A stretch of 50,477 bases of DNA from an uncultured Chthonomonas sp. (GTDB lineage Bacteria > Armatimonadota > Chthonomonadetes > Chthonomonadales > CAJBBX01), in contig CAJBBX010000039.1 of assembly GCA_903951425.1 (NCBI GenBank), forward strand, positions 1 to 50,477. Reading direction: 5' to 3'. Every line of letters begins with the position of its first letter. The stretch's first letter is position 1. Below, one piece after another: positions 16,978 to 25,572 of the stretch. The position numbers and the translations under genes were made by a program. The notes beneath the pieces are model-generated. The model did not search any database, had not been told where the DNA came from, and saw only the letters and a program-made list of their open reading frames with translations.

Positions 16978-18957
16978 CTACGGCACCACATTGAAGGTCG
17001 TGTTCACGGATACCGCCTGGTACCACGCATCACCAGCGAACGCGGCGGTGGCTGTGTGCGCGCCGGACGGTTCGTCGGCTGGAATGCTCCACACGGCTGC
17101 CGCCCAGCCGTCGGCGCCCACACTGGCCGTCCCGATCTCCGTTCCCCCAACGCTGAACACGATGCTCTTGCCGGGTTGGATCACGTAGTCCGGCAGGCTG
17201 CGCACGTAGGCCCTCAGTGCGTGGCTGGTACCCACCTTGCCCGTTCGGATGTAGGGCCAGAGGTAGAGATCGCCGTGGGTGACGCTGAGTGTGCCGGTGG
17301 CAGACGACGCGGCATACCCCGCGCCGCCGGCGAAGTCGGCCATGATGGTGCGGGTACCAGCCCCCGCCGCAGCCGCCACGACGTAGCCGAACTGCACGTA
17401 CCCGAGGGCGTTGGTGTTGGCCGACCCGACCACCGTGCCGTCCAGCTTAACCGTCAGGGGCTTGCCGGTGAGCGGTGCGTTGCTGGTCAGGAACAGGTAG
17501 GCCTTCAGCACCACGTAGGTCTTTAGCTTGGCCGCGCGATCCACGACATAGGCCTTGGTGGCCGTCTGTGCACTGAGCGTGGCGGACGCAGACGACGCCT
17601 GGTAGGCGAGTTCGCCGGGGAACGCCACCTGTATGGCCCTTGTTACGGGTCCGGGCCCGATGGTCCAGTCGCAAGCCGCCAACCCGTAGGCATCGGTGGT
17701 GGATGTGCCGATGGGAACGCCGTCGACGGCGAACGTAATCGACCGCCCGGTCAGCCACGCGTTGTCACTGAGTCGCCTGAGGTAGGCCCTGGCCGTTAAC
17801 GAAGTTTGTATGGTGCCTGTTCTGTCGACCGCATGGATGGCCGTAGGGATCGGCGAGAGCAGGGCCATGCTGGTCATGAACCCAGCGGCCAACGACTGCA
17901 CGGCCATCATGCCTCGGATTTGCACGGGCCGGTAGTCGGCCGCGCTGGACGCCGTGGCGCCGGTCAAGCCCCACGCCCAGACCGTATGGTCCGATCTAAG
18001 CGCCAAGCCGTGCATGTAGCCGGCGGCGATGGCCTTGACACCAACCAGTCCGGGTACGGGGAGTGGCGACCAGCGATCCGCGGTGGTCCCGTCGCCGAGC
18101 TGCGCTGAGCCGTTATGGCCCCAGGTCCATACTGCGCCGTCTGACGTCAGCGCCATGCTGGCGTTGCCCTGCGAAGCGACCGCGACCGCCCCGGCCAGAC
18201 CGGGCACCTGAAAGGGCGTCGGCCGGTCTGTGGTAGTCCCGTCGCCCAACTGGCCGTAGCCGTTGTATCCCCAGGCCCAGACCGTACTGCCGGACCTGAG
18301 GGCCAGCCCATGGGCCGACCCGCCGGCGATGGCGGTGACGTCGGTGAGACCCACCACCTGGACGGGCGTGGTGCGAGACGTCGTCGTGCCGTCGCCAAGT
18401 TGCCCGGCGCTGTTGTCGCCCCAAGCCCACACGGCGCCGTCCGAGCTCAAGGCCAGGCTGTGCACTCCACCACCCGCGACGGCGGTGATGCCCGCTATGC
18501 CGGGCACCGGCACCGGCGCAGCGCGGCTCGTCGTGGTGCCGTCACCAAGCTGGTTGTACCTGTTGTCGCCCCAGGCCCAGACGCTTCCGTCGCTTAGGAG
18601 TGCCAGGCTGTGATAGAGCCCTGCAGCGACAGCTGTGGCACCGGCGAGGCCGACCACCTGGACCGGGGCTGCGCTGTAAACAGATGTGCCGTCGCCCAAC
18701 TGGCCGTGGTCGTTCATGCCCCATGCCCACACGGTCCCATCGGACCTGACTGCAAGGGTATGGTTGTAACTGCTGGCGACTGACCTGACGGTACCCAGAC
18801 TCGCAATATGAACCGGCTTCCCGCTGGCGTTCGTGGTACCGTCTCCGACATTGCTGCCCCACACCCACAGCGTTCCGTCGGCCTGCGCCGGAAGACCTGA
18901 GACGACCATGGCGCACAGCAATGCTATAGCGGCGATGCCGTGTTTTACGAGACTCAA
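16978..18957 (-). CDS. RCC1-repeat beta-propeller with three Ig-like domains (copy 1)
   Basis: A 659-residue secreted protein. The start is TTG at 18957, chosen because AGGAGG lies six bases upstream and because the frame then opens with a signal peptide (KHGIAAIALLCAMVVSGLPA). Seven RCC1 repeats of about 50 residues follow, each of the form DGTVWAWGxNxxGQLGDGT ... HSLALRS, enough for one complete seven-bladed propeller. Residues ~360-659 hold three Ig-like domains marked by AVDRTGTIQTSLTARAYL, YVVDRAAKLKTYVVLKAYL and WPYIRTGKVGTSHALRAYV, and the chain ends FNVVP. Known RCC1 propellers bind proteins or other macromolecules. Here an extracytoplasmic binding or adhesion role is inferred. Neighbouring copies lie 49 bases upstream and the Ig protein 93 bases downstream. 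Confidence 0.93.
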   Translation of the reverse strand: MSLVKHGIAAIALLCAMVVSGLPAQADGTLWVWGSNVGDGTTNASGKPVHIASLGTVRSVASSYNHTLAVRSDGTVWAWGMNDHGQLGDGTSVYSAAPVQVVGLAGATAVAAGLYHSLALLSDGSVWAWGDNRYNQLGDGTTTSRAAPVPVPGIAGITAVAGGGVHSLALSSDGAVWAWGDNSAGQLGDGTTTSRTTPVQVVGLTDVTAIAGGSAHGLALRSGSTVWAWGYNGYGQLGDGTTTDRPTPFQVPGLAGAVAVASQGNASMALTSDGAVWTWGHNGSAQLGDGTTADRWSPLPVPGLVGVKAIAAGYMHGLALRSDHTVWAWGLTGATASSAADYRPVQIRGMMAVQSLAAGFMTSMALLSPIPTAIHAVDRTGTIQTSLTARAYLRRLSDNAWLTGRSITFAVDGVPIGTSTTDAYGLAACDWTIGPGPVTRAIQVAFPGELAYQASSASATLSAQTATKAYVVDRAAKLKTYVVLKAYLFLTSNAPLTGKPLTVKLDGTVVGSANTNALGYVQFGYVVAAAAGAGTRTIMADFAGGAGYAASSATGTLSVTHGDLYLWPYIRTGKVGTSHALRAYVRSLPDYVIQPGKSIVFSVGGTEIGTASVGADGWAAAVWSIPADEPSGAHTATAAFAGDAWYQAVSVNTTFNVVP

Positions 18958-19006
18958 CGCGCACCTCCTCCGCCTGCCGGCAACTATGGCGCCGGACCGG
19001 CCTGCG

Positions 19007-21025
19007 CTACGGGACCACATTGAACTGGCTATTCACGGCAACCGGCCTGTACCACGCATCGCCGGCGAACTCGCAGGTGGCGGTATGGGCGCCGGCAGGC
19101 TCACTGGCGGGGATGGCCCAGGTCACGGATGCCCACCCGTCAGATGCCACGACCGCCGTGCCCACGTCAGACCCATCGACCTTGAACGCGACGGCCTTGC
19201 CCGGCTGCGTCTTGTAGTCCGGCAGGCTGCGCACATAGGCCTTCAGCATGTGGCCTGTGCCGGCCTTCCCCGTTCGAATGTAGGGCCATATGTACAGATC
19301 GCCCTGAGTCACGGTGAGGGTTCCCGTGCCGGACGATGGCTTGTAGCCGGCCGTACCGTCGAACTGCCCCGTGATGGACCGCGGGCCCGCGCCGGAACCT
19401 TCCGGGACGGTGTACCCGAACTGGACGTAGCCCGCTGCGTTGGTGGACAGCCTGCCTATGCTGGTGCCGTCCACGCGTACATTCACGCTTAGATTTGCCA
19501 CGGACTCATTGGTCAGCAGGAACAGATAGACCTTGAGCACGGTGTAGCCCTTCACCTTGGCTGTACGGTCCACGACGTACACCTTTGTGGCGGCGACCTG
19601 CGCCGTGAGTGTTGCTGATCCGCCGGCCGGGCTGTAGGCGGCGTCCCCGGAGAATGACACCGCGATCGCCCGGGTCGCGGCGCCCGCAGTGATCGCATAA
19701 CCGCACGCTGCCATGCCGCTGCTGTTGGTCTGGCCGCTGCCTACCAAGACCCCATCGATGCGGAACTCCAGCGGCCTGCCCGCGACCCAGGCGTCGTCCG
19801 GTAGACGGCTCAGGTACCCCTTCAGTTCAACGCCCTGCGTCACGATGCCGCTTCGATCCGGGACATAGACCGCCGTGGCGGAGCGCGGAAGCCAGGCGAA
19901 GCTGGACAGGCCCCCTGCGGCGATTCCCGTTACGCCGGTGATCCCGATGACGTGCACGGGCAACGACTGTGTAGTATGCGTGTCGTCGCCGAGTTCGCCG
20001 TCGGCGTTGCGGCCCCAGGCACGGACGATGCCATCCGAACACAAGGCAACCGAGTGCTCATACCCTGCGGCGATGGCAGCCACACCCTCCAGGTTCAGTA
20101 CCTTGGCGGGCGGGGCCCCGCTGACCCCAGTGGTGCCGGCCGTCCCGCGACCCAGCTGGCCCATAGCATTGCGGCCCCACGCCCAGGCCGTGCCGTCTTC
20201 TGCCAGTGCCAGGCTGTGCGCGGCGCCACAGGCAATCGCCGTCACAGGCGGCAAACCGGGCAATGCAGCCGGCTGGTACCCGGCGCCTGTGGCGGTGAAG
20301 CCGCACTGACCATCGGAGTTGGCGCCCCACGACCATACCGTTCCGTCGGACCGCAACGCAAGGCTGTGCCACCACCCGCCGGCGACCTGGACGATGCCAT
20401 CGAGGTAGGCCACGTGGACCGGCCTAAGGCGGGCAACGGAGGTGTCGTCGCCGAGTTGGCGGCTGGAGTTATCACCCCACGCCAGCACCAGACCGTCCGA
20501 ACGCACGGCCAGGCTGTGTTTCCATCCAGCGGCCACGGCCGTGATGCCGTCAAGGTCCCACACGCAGATAGGTACTGGTCGGTCCAGAGTCGTACCGTCG
20601 CCAAGCTGGCCGTACTGGTTGCTGCCCCAGGCCCAGACAGTGCCGTCGCTCTTGAGTGCCAAGCTATGGAATCGGCCGCACGCGATCGCCGCAACGTCCA
20701 CAAGGCCCGACACCTGCACCGGCGTGGTCCGGGTGATTACCGTTCCGTCGCCGACCTGACCATACTGGTTGCCGCCCCAGGCCCAGACGGTGCCGTCGGC
20801 AGCTAGCGCCAGCGCGTGAAGGTCGCCGCTGGTCACTGCCGTGATGTTGGCGAGGCCGACAACAGCCACCGGTGTGGATTTTGACTCGGTGGTGCCGTCC
20901 CCCAGATGCCCGTTGTTGTAACCCCAAGCACCAACCGAATCCCCGGCCAAGGCCCGCGAGCCCGCATTGATGCCGCCGAGAACCAGGCTCGCGATGGCAC
21001 AAGACATCCAAAGCCGATTTCGCAC
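19007..21025 (-). CDS. RCC1-repeat beta-propeller with three Ig-like domains (copy 2)
   Basis: A 672-residue paralogue of copy 1 with the same order: signal peptide (MSCAIASLVLGGINAGSRAL), seven RCC1 repeats and three Ig-like domains ending FNVVP. The start is GTG 21025, with AGGAGG seven bases before it. The repeats are more diverged than in copy 1. Blade 5 reads DGQCGFTATG where others have GQLGDGTT, and blade 6 carries a few extra residues (GRGTAGTTGVSGAPPA). Ig landmarks are VYVPDRSGIVTQGVELKGYL, KVYVVDRTAKVKGYTVLKVY and WPYIRTGKAGTGHMLKAYV. It lies 48 bases downstream of copy 3 on the same strand. Confidence 0.93.
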   Translation of the reverse strand: MRNRLWMSCAIASLVLGGINAGSRALAGDSVGAWGYNNGHLGDGTTESKSTPVAVVGLANITAVTSGDLHALALAADGTVWAWGGNQYGQVGDGTVITRTTPVQVSGLVDVAAIACGRFHSLALKSDGTVWAWGSNQYGQLGDGTTLDRPVPICVWDLDGITAVAAGWKHSLAVRSDGLVLAWGDNSSRQLGDDTSVARLRPVHVAYLDGIVQVAGGWWHSLALRSDGTVWSWGANSDGQCGFTATGAGYQPAALPGLPPVTAIACGAAHSLALAEDGTAWAWGRNAMGQLGRGTAGTTGVSGAPPAKVLNLEGVAAIAAGYEHSVALCSDGIVRAWGRNADGELGDDTHTTQSLPVHVIGITGVTGIAAGGLSSFAWLPRSATAVYVPDRSGIVTQGVELKGYLSRLPDDAWVAGRPLEFRIDGVLVGSGQTNSSGMAACGYAITAGAATRAIAVSFSGDAAYSPAGGSATLTAQVAATKVYVVDRTAKVKGYTVLKVYLFLLTNESVANLSVNVRVDGTSIGRLSTNAAGYVQFGYTVPEGSGAGPRSITGQFDGTAGYKPSSGTGTLTVTQGDLYIWPYIRTGKAGTGHMLKAYVRSLPDYKTQPGKAVAFKVDGSDVGTAVVASDGWASVTWAIPASEPAGAHTATCEFAGDAWYRPVAVNSQFNVVP

Positions 21026-21073
21026 CTCTACGCCTCCTATCACCGCAACGCTGTAGGCGCCTTGGCCACAGCG

Positions 21074-23092
21074 CTACGGCACCACATTGAACGCCGTGCT
21101 CACAGATGCGGCTTGGTACCATGAATCTCCTGCAAATGCTGCGTTGGCCGCGTGCGCGCCGGCTGTCTCATCGGCCGGGATGCTCCACGCCAGGGTGGCC
21201 CAGCCGTCGGACCAGACCGTCGTCGCGCCGATCACCGATCCGTCGACCTTGAACGTGATCTCCTTACCGGGTTGGATCACATAATCCGGTAGGCTGCGCA
21301 CGTAGGCCTTCAGTGCGTGGCTGGTACCCACCTTGCCTGTTCGGACGTAGGGCCAGATGTAGAGATCGCCGTGGGTGACCGTCAGGGCTCCCGTGTTGGC
21401 CGACGCCAGGTAGCCCGCATCGCCGGCGAACTCTCCCCGAATGACGCGCGCGCCGGCTCCGGCGCCTTCCGGGACCGTGTAGCCGACCTGCACGCAGCCG
21501 GATGTGTTGGTGTTTCCTGAGACGAGGACGGCGCCGTCCAGCTTCAGCGTCATCGGCTTGCCGGTCAGGACTGAGTTGCCGGCCGTGAACAGATAGGCCT
21601 TCAACACGGTGTAGGCCTTGACCTTTGCAGAGCGGTCGACCACGTAGACCTTGGTCGCCACGGTCTCTGCCGTGAGGGTGGCGGTGACGGGCTGCGCGGC
21701 CGCGTAGCCGGAGTCGCCCTCGAACTCCACCTTGATGGTCCGGGCGCTCGGGCCGGGATCGATGACCCAGTTCAGCGCCGCCATGCCGCCGCCGTCCGTG
21801 AGGGCGTCACCCAGCCAGACGCCATTGACTGAGAACCTCAGCGCTCGTCCCCCAAGCCATGCGAGATCCGGTAGGCGCCGCAGGTAACCCTTCAGCGCCA
21901 CGCCGGCGCCGATGACGCCGGCGCGGTTCGGCGCGTAGAGCGAGGTGCCGGGCCGGGTGTAGGTGATGCCGAAAGCGCAGGAGTAACCCTTGCCCAGCCG
22001 GGTCAGGCCGTCCAAGCTGGGAGTTCTACCGGGTGTCAGGCGCCCTATGTTCGTACCGTCGCCGAGCTGCCCATACGTGCTGTCGCCCCAACCCCAAGCT
22101 GTACCGTCCAATCCTATGGCCAGGCATGACACCCAAGGCATGGTGAACTGGCCAAGACCCGCCACACCCGACACCAGAACCGGCGAGTTGCGCTGCACTT
22201 GCGTGCCGTCACCAAGCTCGCCGAATCCGTTGTCGCCCCAGGTCCAGACCGACCCATCCGCACGGATGGCTCCGCTGTAGACGCAGCCGGCAGCGATGCT
22301 CCTCGCGTCCGAGATGCCCAGTACCTGCACGGGGGCGAGGCGCGTCGTGGTGGTCCCGTCGCCGAGTGTGCCATAGGCGTTGTATCCCCACGACCAGACT
22401 GTGCCGTCCAGCTTCAGCGCCATGCTGCTCAGCTCGTGACATGCGACGGCAACCACGCCTCGCAGGCCGGGAACCTCCTGCGGGCGTCGGGGATCGCCAT
22501 ACTCCGTTCCGAGGCCCAACTGGCCGTAGTAGTTCCAGCCCCACACCCAGACGGATCCGTCGGCCCGCCGGGCCATGGTGTGCCATATGCCTGCGGAAAT
22601 GGCTGTCACCCCGCCGTCAAGGAGCGCTCGGACCGGCACGGCGCTGGTGTCTGTGGTGCCATCTCCGATCTCACCATAGATGTTGGCGCCCCAGCACCAG
22701 ACCGTGCCGTCCGCCCTCAGCGCGACCGAATGGAAGCCGTAGCAGGCAACTGCAACTACATTCGACAGCCCGACAACCTGGACGGGGCTAAGGCGGTTAG
22801 TCCGCGTTCCATCGCCAAGCTGACCGTACCGATTCTCACCCCAAGCCCAGACCGTCCCATCGGACCGCAGCGCCACGCTGTGATAGTAGCCTCCAGCGGC
22901 TTCGATGACGTCCGTGAGTCCGGCGACCTGCACCGGCGACCACCGATCTGTCATGGTTCCGTCGCCGAGCTGCCCGGCGTTGTTGTAACCCCACGCCAGA
23001 AGTGTACTGTCTGCCCGGGCACCCGTCGCACCCGTCGCCAAAGCAAGTGCCGCGACCACAAGGACGTGCGCCACCCAGCCTCTGTTTGTCAC
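21074..23092 (-). CDS. RCC1-repeat beta-propeller with three Ig-like domains (copy 3)
   Basis: A 672-residue member of the tandem family. GTG 23092 is taken as the start because GGAGG lies five bases upstream and the protein then begins with a signal peptide (WVAHVLVVAALALATGATGA). Seven RCC1 repeats follow (first STLLAWGYNNAGQLGDGT), with a weaker sixth blade end where the usual HSLA motif is WVSCLA. Three Ig-like domains then run to FNVVP. Landmarks are LYAPNRAGVIGAGVALKGYL, VYVVDRSAKVKAYTVLKAYL and WPYVRTGKVGTSHALKAYV. Its last Ig region shares a highly similar DNA tract with copy 1. The deleted copy lies 47 bases upstream on the same strand. Confidence 0.93.
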   Translation of the reverse strand: MTNRGWVAHVLVVAALALATGATGARADSTLLAWGYNNAGQLGDGTMTDRWSPVQVAGLTDVIEAAGGYYHSVALRSDGTVWAWGENRYGQLGDGTRTNRLSPVQVVGLSNVVAVACYGFHSVALRADGTVWCWGANIYGEIGDGTTDTSAVPVRALLDGGVTAISAGIWHTMARRADGSVWVWGWNYYGQLGLGTEYGDPRRPQEVPGLRGVVAVACHELSSMALKLDGTVWSWGYNAYGTLGDGTTTTRLAPVQVLGISDARSIAAGCVYSGAIRADGSVWTWGDNGFGELGDGTQVQRNSPVLVSGVAGLGQFTMPWVSCLAIGLDGTAWGWGDSTYGQLGDGTNIGRLTPGRTPSLDGLTRLGKGYSCAFGITYTRPGTSLYAPNRAGVIGAGVALKGYLRRLPDLAWLGGRALRFSVNGVWLGDALTDGGGMAALNWVIDPGPSARTIKVEFEGDSGYAAAQPVTATLTAETVATKVYVVDRSAKVKAYTVLKAYLFTAGNSVLTGKPMTLKLDGAVLVSGNTNTSGCVQVGYTVPEGAGAGARVIRGEFAGDAGYLASANTGALTVTHGDLYIWPYVRTGKVGTSHALKAYVRSLPDYVIQPGKEITFKVDGSVIGATTVWSDGWATLAWSIPADETAGAHAANAAFAGDSWYQAASVSTAFNVVP

Positions 23093-23139
23093 TGCTGCCT
23101 CCCTCGGCACGCGCCCTGGCGCGTGCCGCGAACGCAATG

Positions 23140-23457
23140 CTACGGAACCACGTTGAACGCCGCGTTGACTAGTACAGGCTCGTGCCAAACATCGCCCGCG
23201 AACGCTGCGGTGGCCATGTGCGCGCCGGATGGCTCGTCGGTCGGGACATCCCACGTTAGCCCGGCCCAGCCGTTCGCGCCGCTCAGGTTGGGCGCTCGAT
23301 GCGGCACGAGCCGTTGCGTCGTGGTACCGTCGCCGAGCCGCCCGGAGTCGTTGAGGCCCCACGCCCAGACCGCGCCATCGGCGCATGTCGGTGCGTGCGC
23401 CGAAGCCAGCAGAGCCACCGCCGCTGCCGCCACCACCGTCGACTTGCGGAACGCCAT
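23140..23457 (-). CDS. Internally deleted RCC1/Ig family member
   Basis: A 105-residue frame that keeps only the two ends of the family. Residues 1-27 are a signal peptide (STVVAAAAVALLASAHAP). They are followed by the start of one RCC1 repeat (DGAVWAWGLNDSGRLGDGTT). The sequence then passes directly to the last ~45 residues of the third Ig-like domain (GWAGLTWDVPTDEPSGAHMA ... FNVVP). About 560 residues found in the full-length copies are missing, yet the frame is kept. ATG 23457 has GAGGAGG six bases upstream. It may be a deletion relic still being translated, or a small secreted product. It is the first gene of the minus-strand array, so the array's promoter should lie just upstream. Confidence 0.82.
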   Translation of the reverse strand: MAFRKSTVVAAAAVALLASAHAPTCADGAVWAWGLNDSGRLGDGTTTQRLVPHRAPNLSGANGWAGLTWDVPTDEPSGAHMATAAFAGDVWHEPVLVNAAFNVVP

Positions 23458-23572
23458 CCGTGTCCTCCTCACAGCTGGTCTGGGGCCCGCCCTTTTGATG
23501 CCGGCAGTAGACTGGCGGAGGAGTCCCGTGCCTGGTCTACCACTCGTCTACGACCGGTCCACTTGGAAACGT

Positions 23573-23600
23573 CGCGTGGTTTGCATAGATACCGCGTGGT
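23573..23600. promoter_or_regulatory. Direct repeat CGCGTGGT spaced 20 bases in divergent intergenic region
   Basis: CGCGTGGT occurs at 23573-23580 and again at 23593-23600, exactly 20 bases (two helical turns) apart. It lies in the 266-base region between the divergent RCC1 array and the NIPSNAP gene. A dimeric regulator could bind it, possibly the AraC-family protein encoded at 24575-25456. That link is inference. I see no other clear signal in this intergenic region. Confidence 0.3.
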
Positions 23601-23723
23601 AGCGCACCGGACCTGCCGCCCGCCTCTGCAGCCGGCCTCCTCGCCCCACCGCCCCCACAGCAGGTACCATGCCTCCACAGTTGCGGCCGCTGGGCCGGGC
23701 CGAGGGGAAGGGGATTGCCTACC

Positions 23724-24512
23724 ATGAATCGTCGCGAGTTCATTGGGAGTTCGGCGGTGGCCGTGGGAGCCGCGGGATCGCTGGCGCTGGAGCCTGAGGC
23801 CGAGGCGGCCGCCGTGATCCGGGAGGTCTATGAGCTGCGGCACTACCGGCTCAAACCCGATGCCGCGCCGGCCGGCCTGCTGGACTACTTCGGCCAGGCT
23901 CTGATCCCCGCGGCCAAGCGCCAGGGACTGGGCCCGGTAGGCGTCTTCGTGGAGCAGAAGCCCTCGGCCGAGCCGACGGTGACGCTGCTGCTGGCCTTCC
24001 CGGCCATCGCCGCCTTCTGGGCCTTCGGCGACAAACTGGCGGCGGACAAGGAGTACCAGCGCGCGGGCGAGGCCTACATCGGCGCGCAACCCCAGTCGCC
24101 CGCCTATGCGCGCATCGAGAGTTCGTTGCTATGCGCCTTCGCCGGCATGCCCCGCCTGGAGGCGCCCGACACGACCAAGCCGCGCCAGTTCGAGCTACGT
24201 ACCTACGAGAGCCACAGCGAGGCGGCTCACTCCCGCAAGGTCGGCATGTTTAACGACGGCGAGATCGCCATCTTCCGCCGTTGCGGCCTGGCGCCCGTCT
24301 TCTTCGGCAGCACGCTCATCGGTGCGCGCCGCCCCAACCTCACCTACATGCTCACCTACCCCGGCCCCGCCGAGCGCGCCGCCGCGTGGGGCAAGTTCAT
24401 CGCCGATCCGGAGTGGAAGACGCTGAGCAAGACGCCGGGCCTCACGGACCCCGAGGTGGTCTCGAGGATCACCAGCGTCACGCTGCTCCCAGCGCCCGGC
24501 TCGCAGATCTGA
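23724..24512 (+). CDS. Tat-signal NIPSNAP-family protein, two tandem domains
   Basis: A 262-residue protein with a twin-arginine signal at its very start (NRREFIGSSAVAVGAAGSLA). Two NIPSNAP-type ferredoxin-fold domains follow. The first (~35-140) opens VYELRHYRLKPDAAPAGLLD. The second (~152-255) opens RQFELRTYESHSEAAHSRKV and contains FFGSTLIGARRPNLTYMLTY. The tandem arrangement is common for bacterial NIPSNAP proteins, whose biochemical role is not established. ATG 23724 is preferred over TTG 23715 because AAGGGG lies at a workable distance and the signal begins there. It is followed by an AraC regulator in the same direction. Confidence 0.87.
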   Translation: MNRREFIGSSAVAVGAAGSLALEPEAEAAAVIREVYELRHYRLKPDAAPAGLLDYFGQALIPAAKRQGLGPVGVFVEQKPSAEPTVTLLLAFPAIAAFWAFGDKLAADKEYQRAGEAYIGAQPQSPAYARIESSLLCAFAGMPRLEAPDTTKPRQFELRTYESHSEAAHSRKVGMFNDGEIAIFRRCGLAPVFFGSTLIGARRPNLTYMLTYPGPAERAAAWGKFIADPEWKTLSKTPGLTDPEVVSRITSVTLLPAPGSQI

Positions 24513-24574
24513 CGGCGGACGCCCCGTCCGGCTCGCCTGATCAGCTGGACGGGGCATGTGCCGCAGCCCACTCC

Positions 24575-25456
24575 ATGGACCCACTGACGCGCCTATCGCC
24601 GTTCGTACGGCTCGCGCACCACTTCGCCGCCGGTCCCGACTGGCGCATCCCGCCGCGCGTCATCTTTGACCACCTGTTGCTCTACACGCGCGACGGCAGC
24701 GGCTGGCTGACGGTGGGCGATGAGCGGCGCCGCATCGGCCCGCGGAGCCTCTTCGTCGTGCCGCCCGGCATAGTGCACGAGACCACGCACGACCCCGGAT
24801 CGCCGAACCTCATGTACAACCTGCACTTCGATTTCATCGAAGAGGCGGACAGCGCCCTGGTCCCTGTGAACCTGGCCACGCCCGAGGAGACGCTGGCCCG
24901 GACAGACTGGCTGCGCACGCCCTTCGCCGGGGACGACCGCCTCCATCTGCCCACCCGCATCGAGGGCTTCGCACCGGCCGTCTACGAGACGCTCTTCTTC
25001 ACTATCCTCGGCTCTGCGCGGAGCCGGGCGCCCGGCGACCTGCTCCAGGCCAAGGGCGCCATGCTGCAGCTACTGGCGCACCTGTACCATGCGAACTCCT
25101 ACGCGGGACATCGGGGCACCGCATCGCCCGCATCGCTGCAGCGGCTGGACCAGATGCCCGCGCACATCGAGGAGCGCCTGGCCGATGCGCTCACCGTGGG
25201 GGCGCTGGCCGCTCTCTGCAACATGAGCGAGACCCACTTCCGGCGCTCCTTCCGGGCGCGGTTCGGACGCTCGCCCGCCGACTACATCGTGCAGTGCCGC
25301 CTGGCGCGCGCCCGGCACCTGCTGGTCTACGAGAACCTGCCGATCTGCCGGATCGCCGAGATGGCCGGGTACCAGAGCGTTCACTACTTCACACGCGCCT
25401 TCGCGGCCGCGTTCGGCGAACCGCCGGCCGCCTACCGCGCACGCCGCTCGGCCTGA
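24575..25456 (+). CDS. AraC-family transcriptional regulator with cupin sensor domain
   Basis: A 293-residue cytoplasmic regulator. The N-terminal ~150 residues contain a cupin-like sugar-sensing domain (GSGWLTVGDERRRIGPRSLF, then VVPPGIVHE). The C-terminal ~100 residues are the double helix-turn-helix domain: LADALTVGALAALCNMSETH and FRRSFRARFGRSPADYI, then ICRIAEMAGYQSVHYFTRAF. ATG 24575 has only a weak ribosome site. By family precedent it would activate nearby catabolic genes on sensing a sugar. The adjacent ThuA-like and dehydrogenase genes, or the divergent array, are plausible targets but no site is proven. Confidence 0.93.
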   Translation: MDPLTRLSPFVRLAHHFAAGPDWRIPPRVIFDHLLLYTRDGSGWLTVGDERRRIGPRSLFVVPPGIVHETTHDPGSPNLMYNLHFDFIEEADSALVPVNLATPEETLARTDWLRTPFAGDDRLHLPTRIEGFAPAVYETLFFTILGSARSRAPGDLLQAKGAMLQLLAHLYHANSYAGHRGTASPASLQRLDQMPAHIEERLADALTVGALAALCNMSETHFRRSFRARFGRSPADYIVQCRLARARHLLVYENLPICRIAEMAGYQSVHYFTRAFAAAFGEPPAAYRARRSA

Positions 25457-25572
25457 CCCGTAGCCACGCATTGGTCGAAATGTGCAACCGTCTGGTCACC
25501 TGATGCAAAGACCCGCTGCGCCGGGCTCGCCAGAATAGGGGCGCGCGTGCTACTCCGCCATCTGGAGAGATC

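Noticed and set aside
16978-23092. Regularly spaced ~150-base repeats that could suggest a repeat array or CRISPR
   Set aside because: The repeats are coding RCC1 units of about 50 codons with diverged DNA and no constant repeat/spacer pattern.
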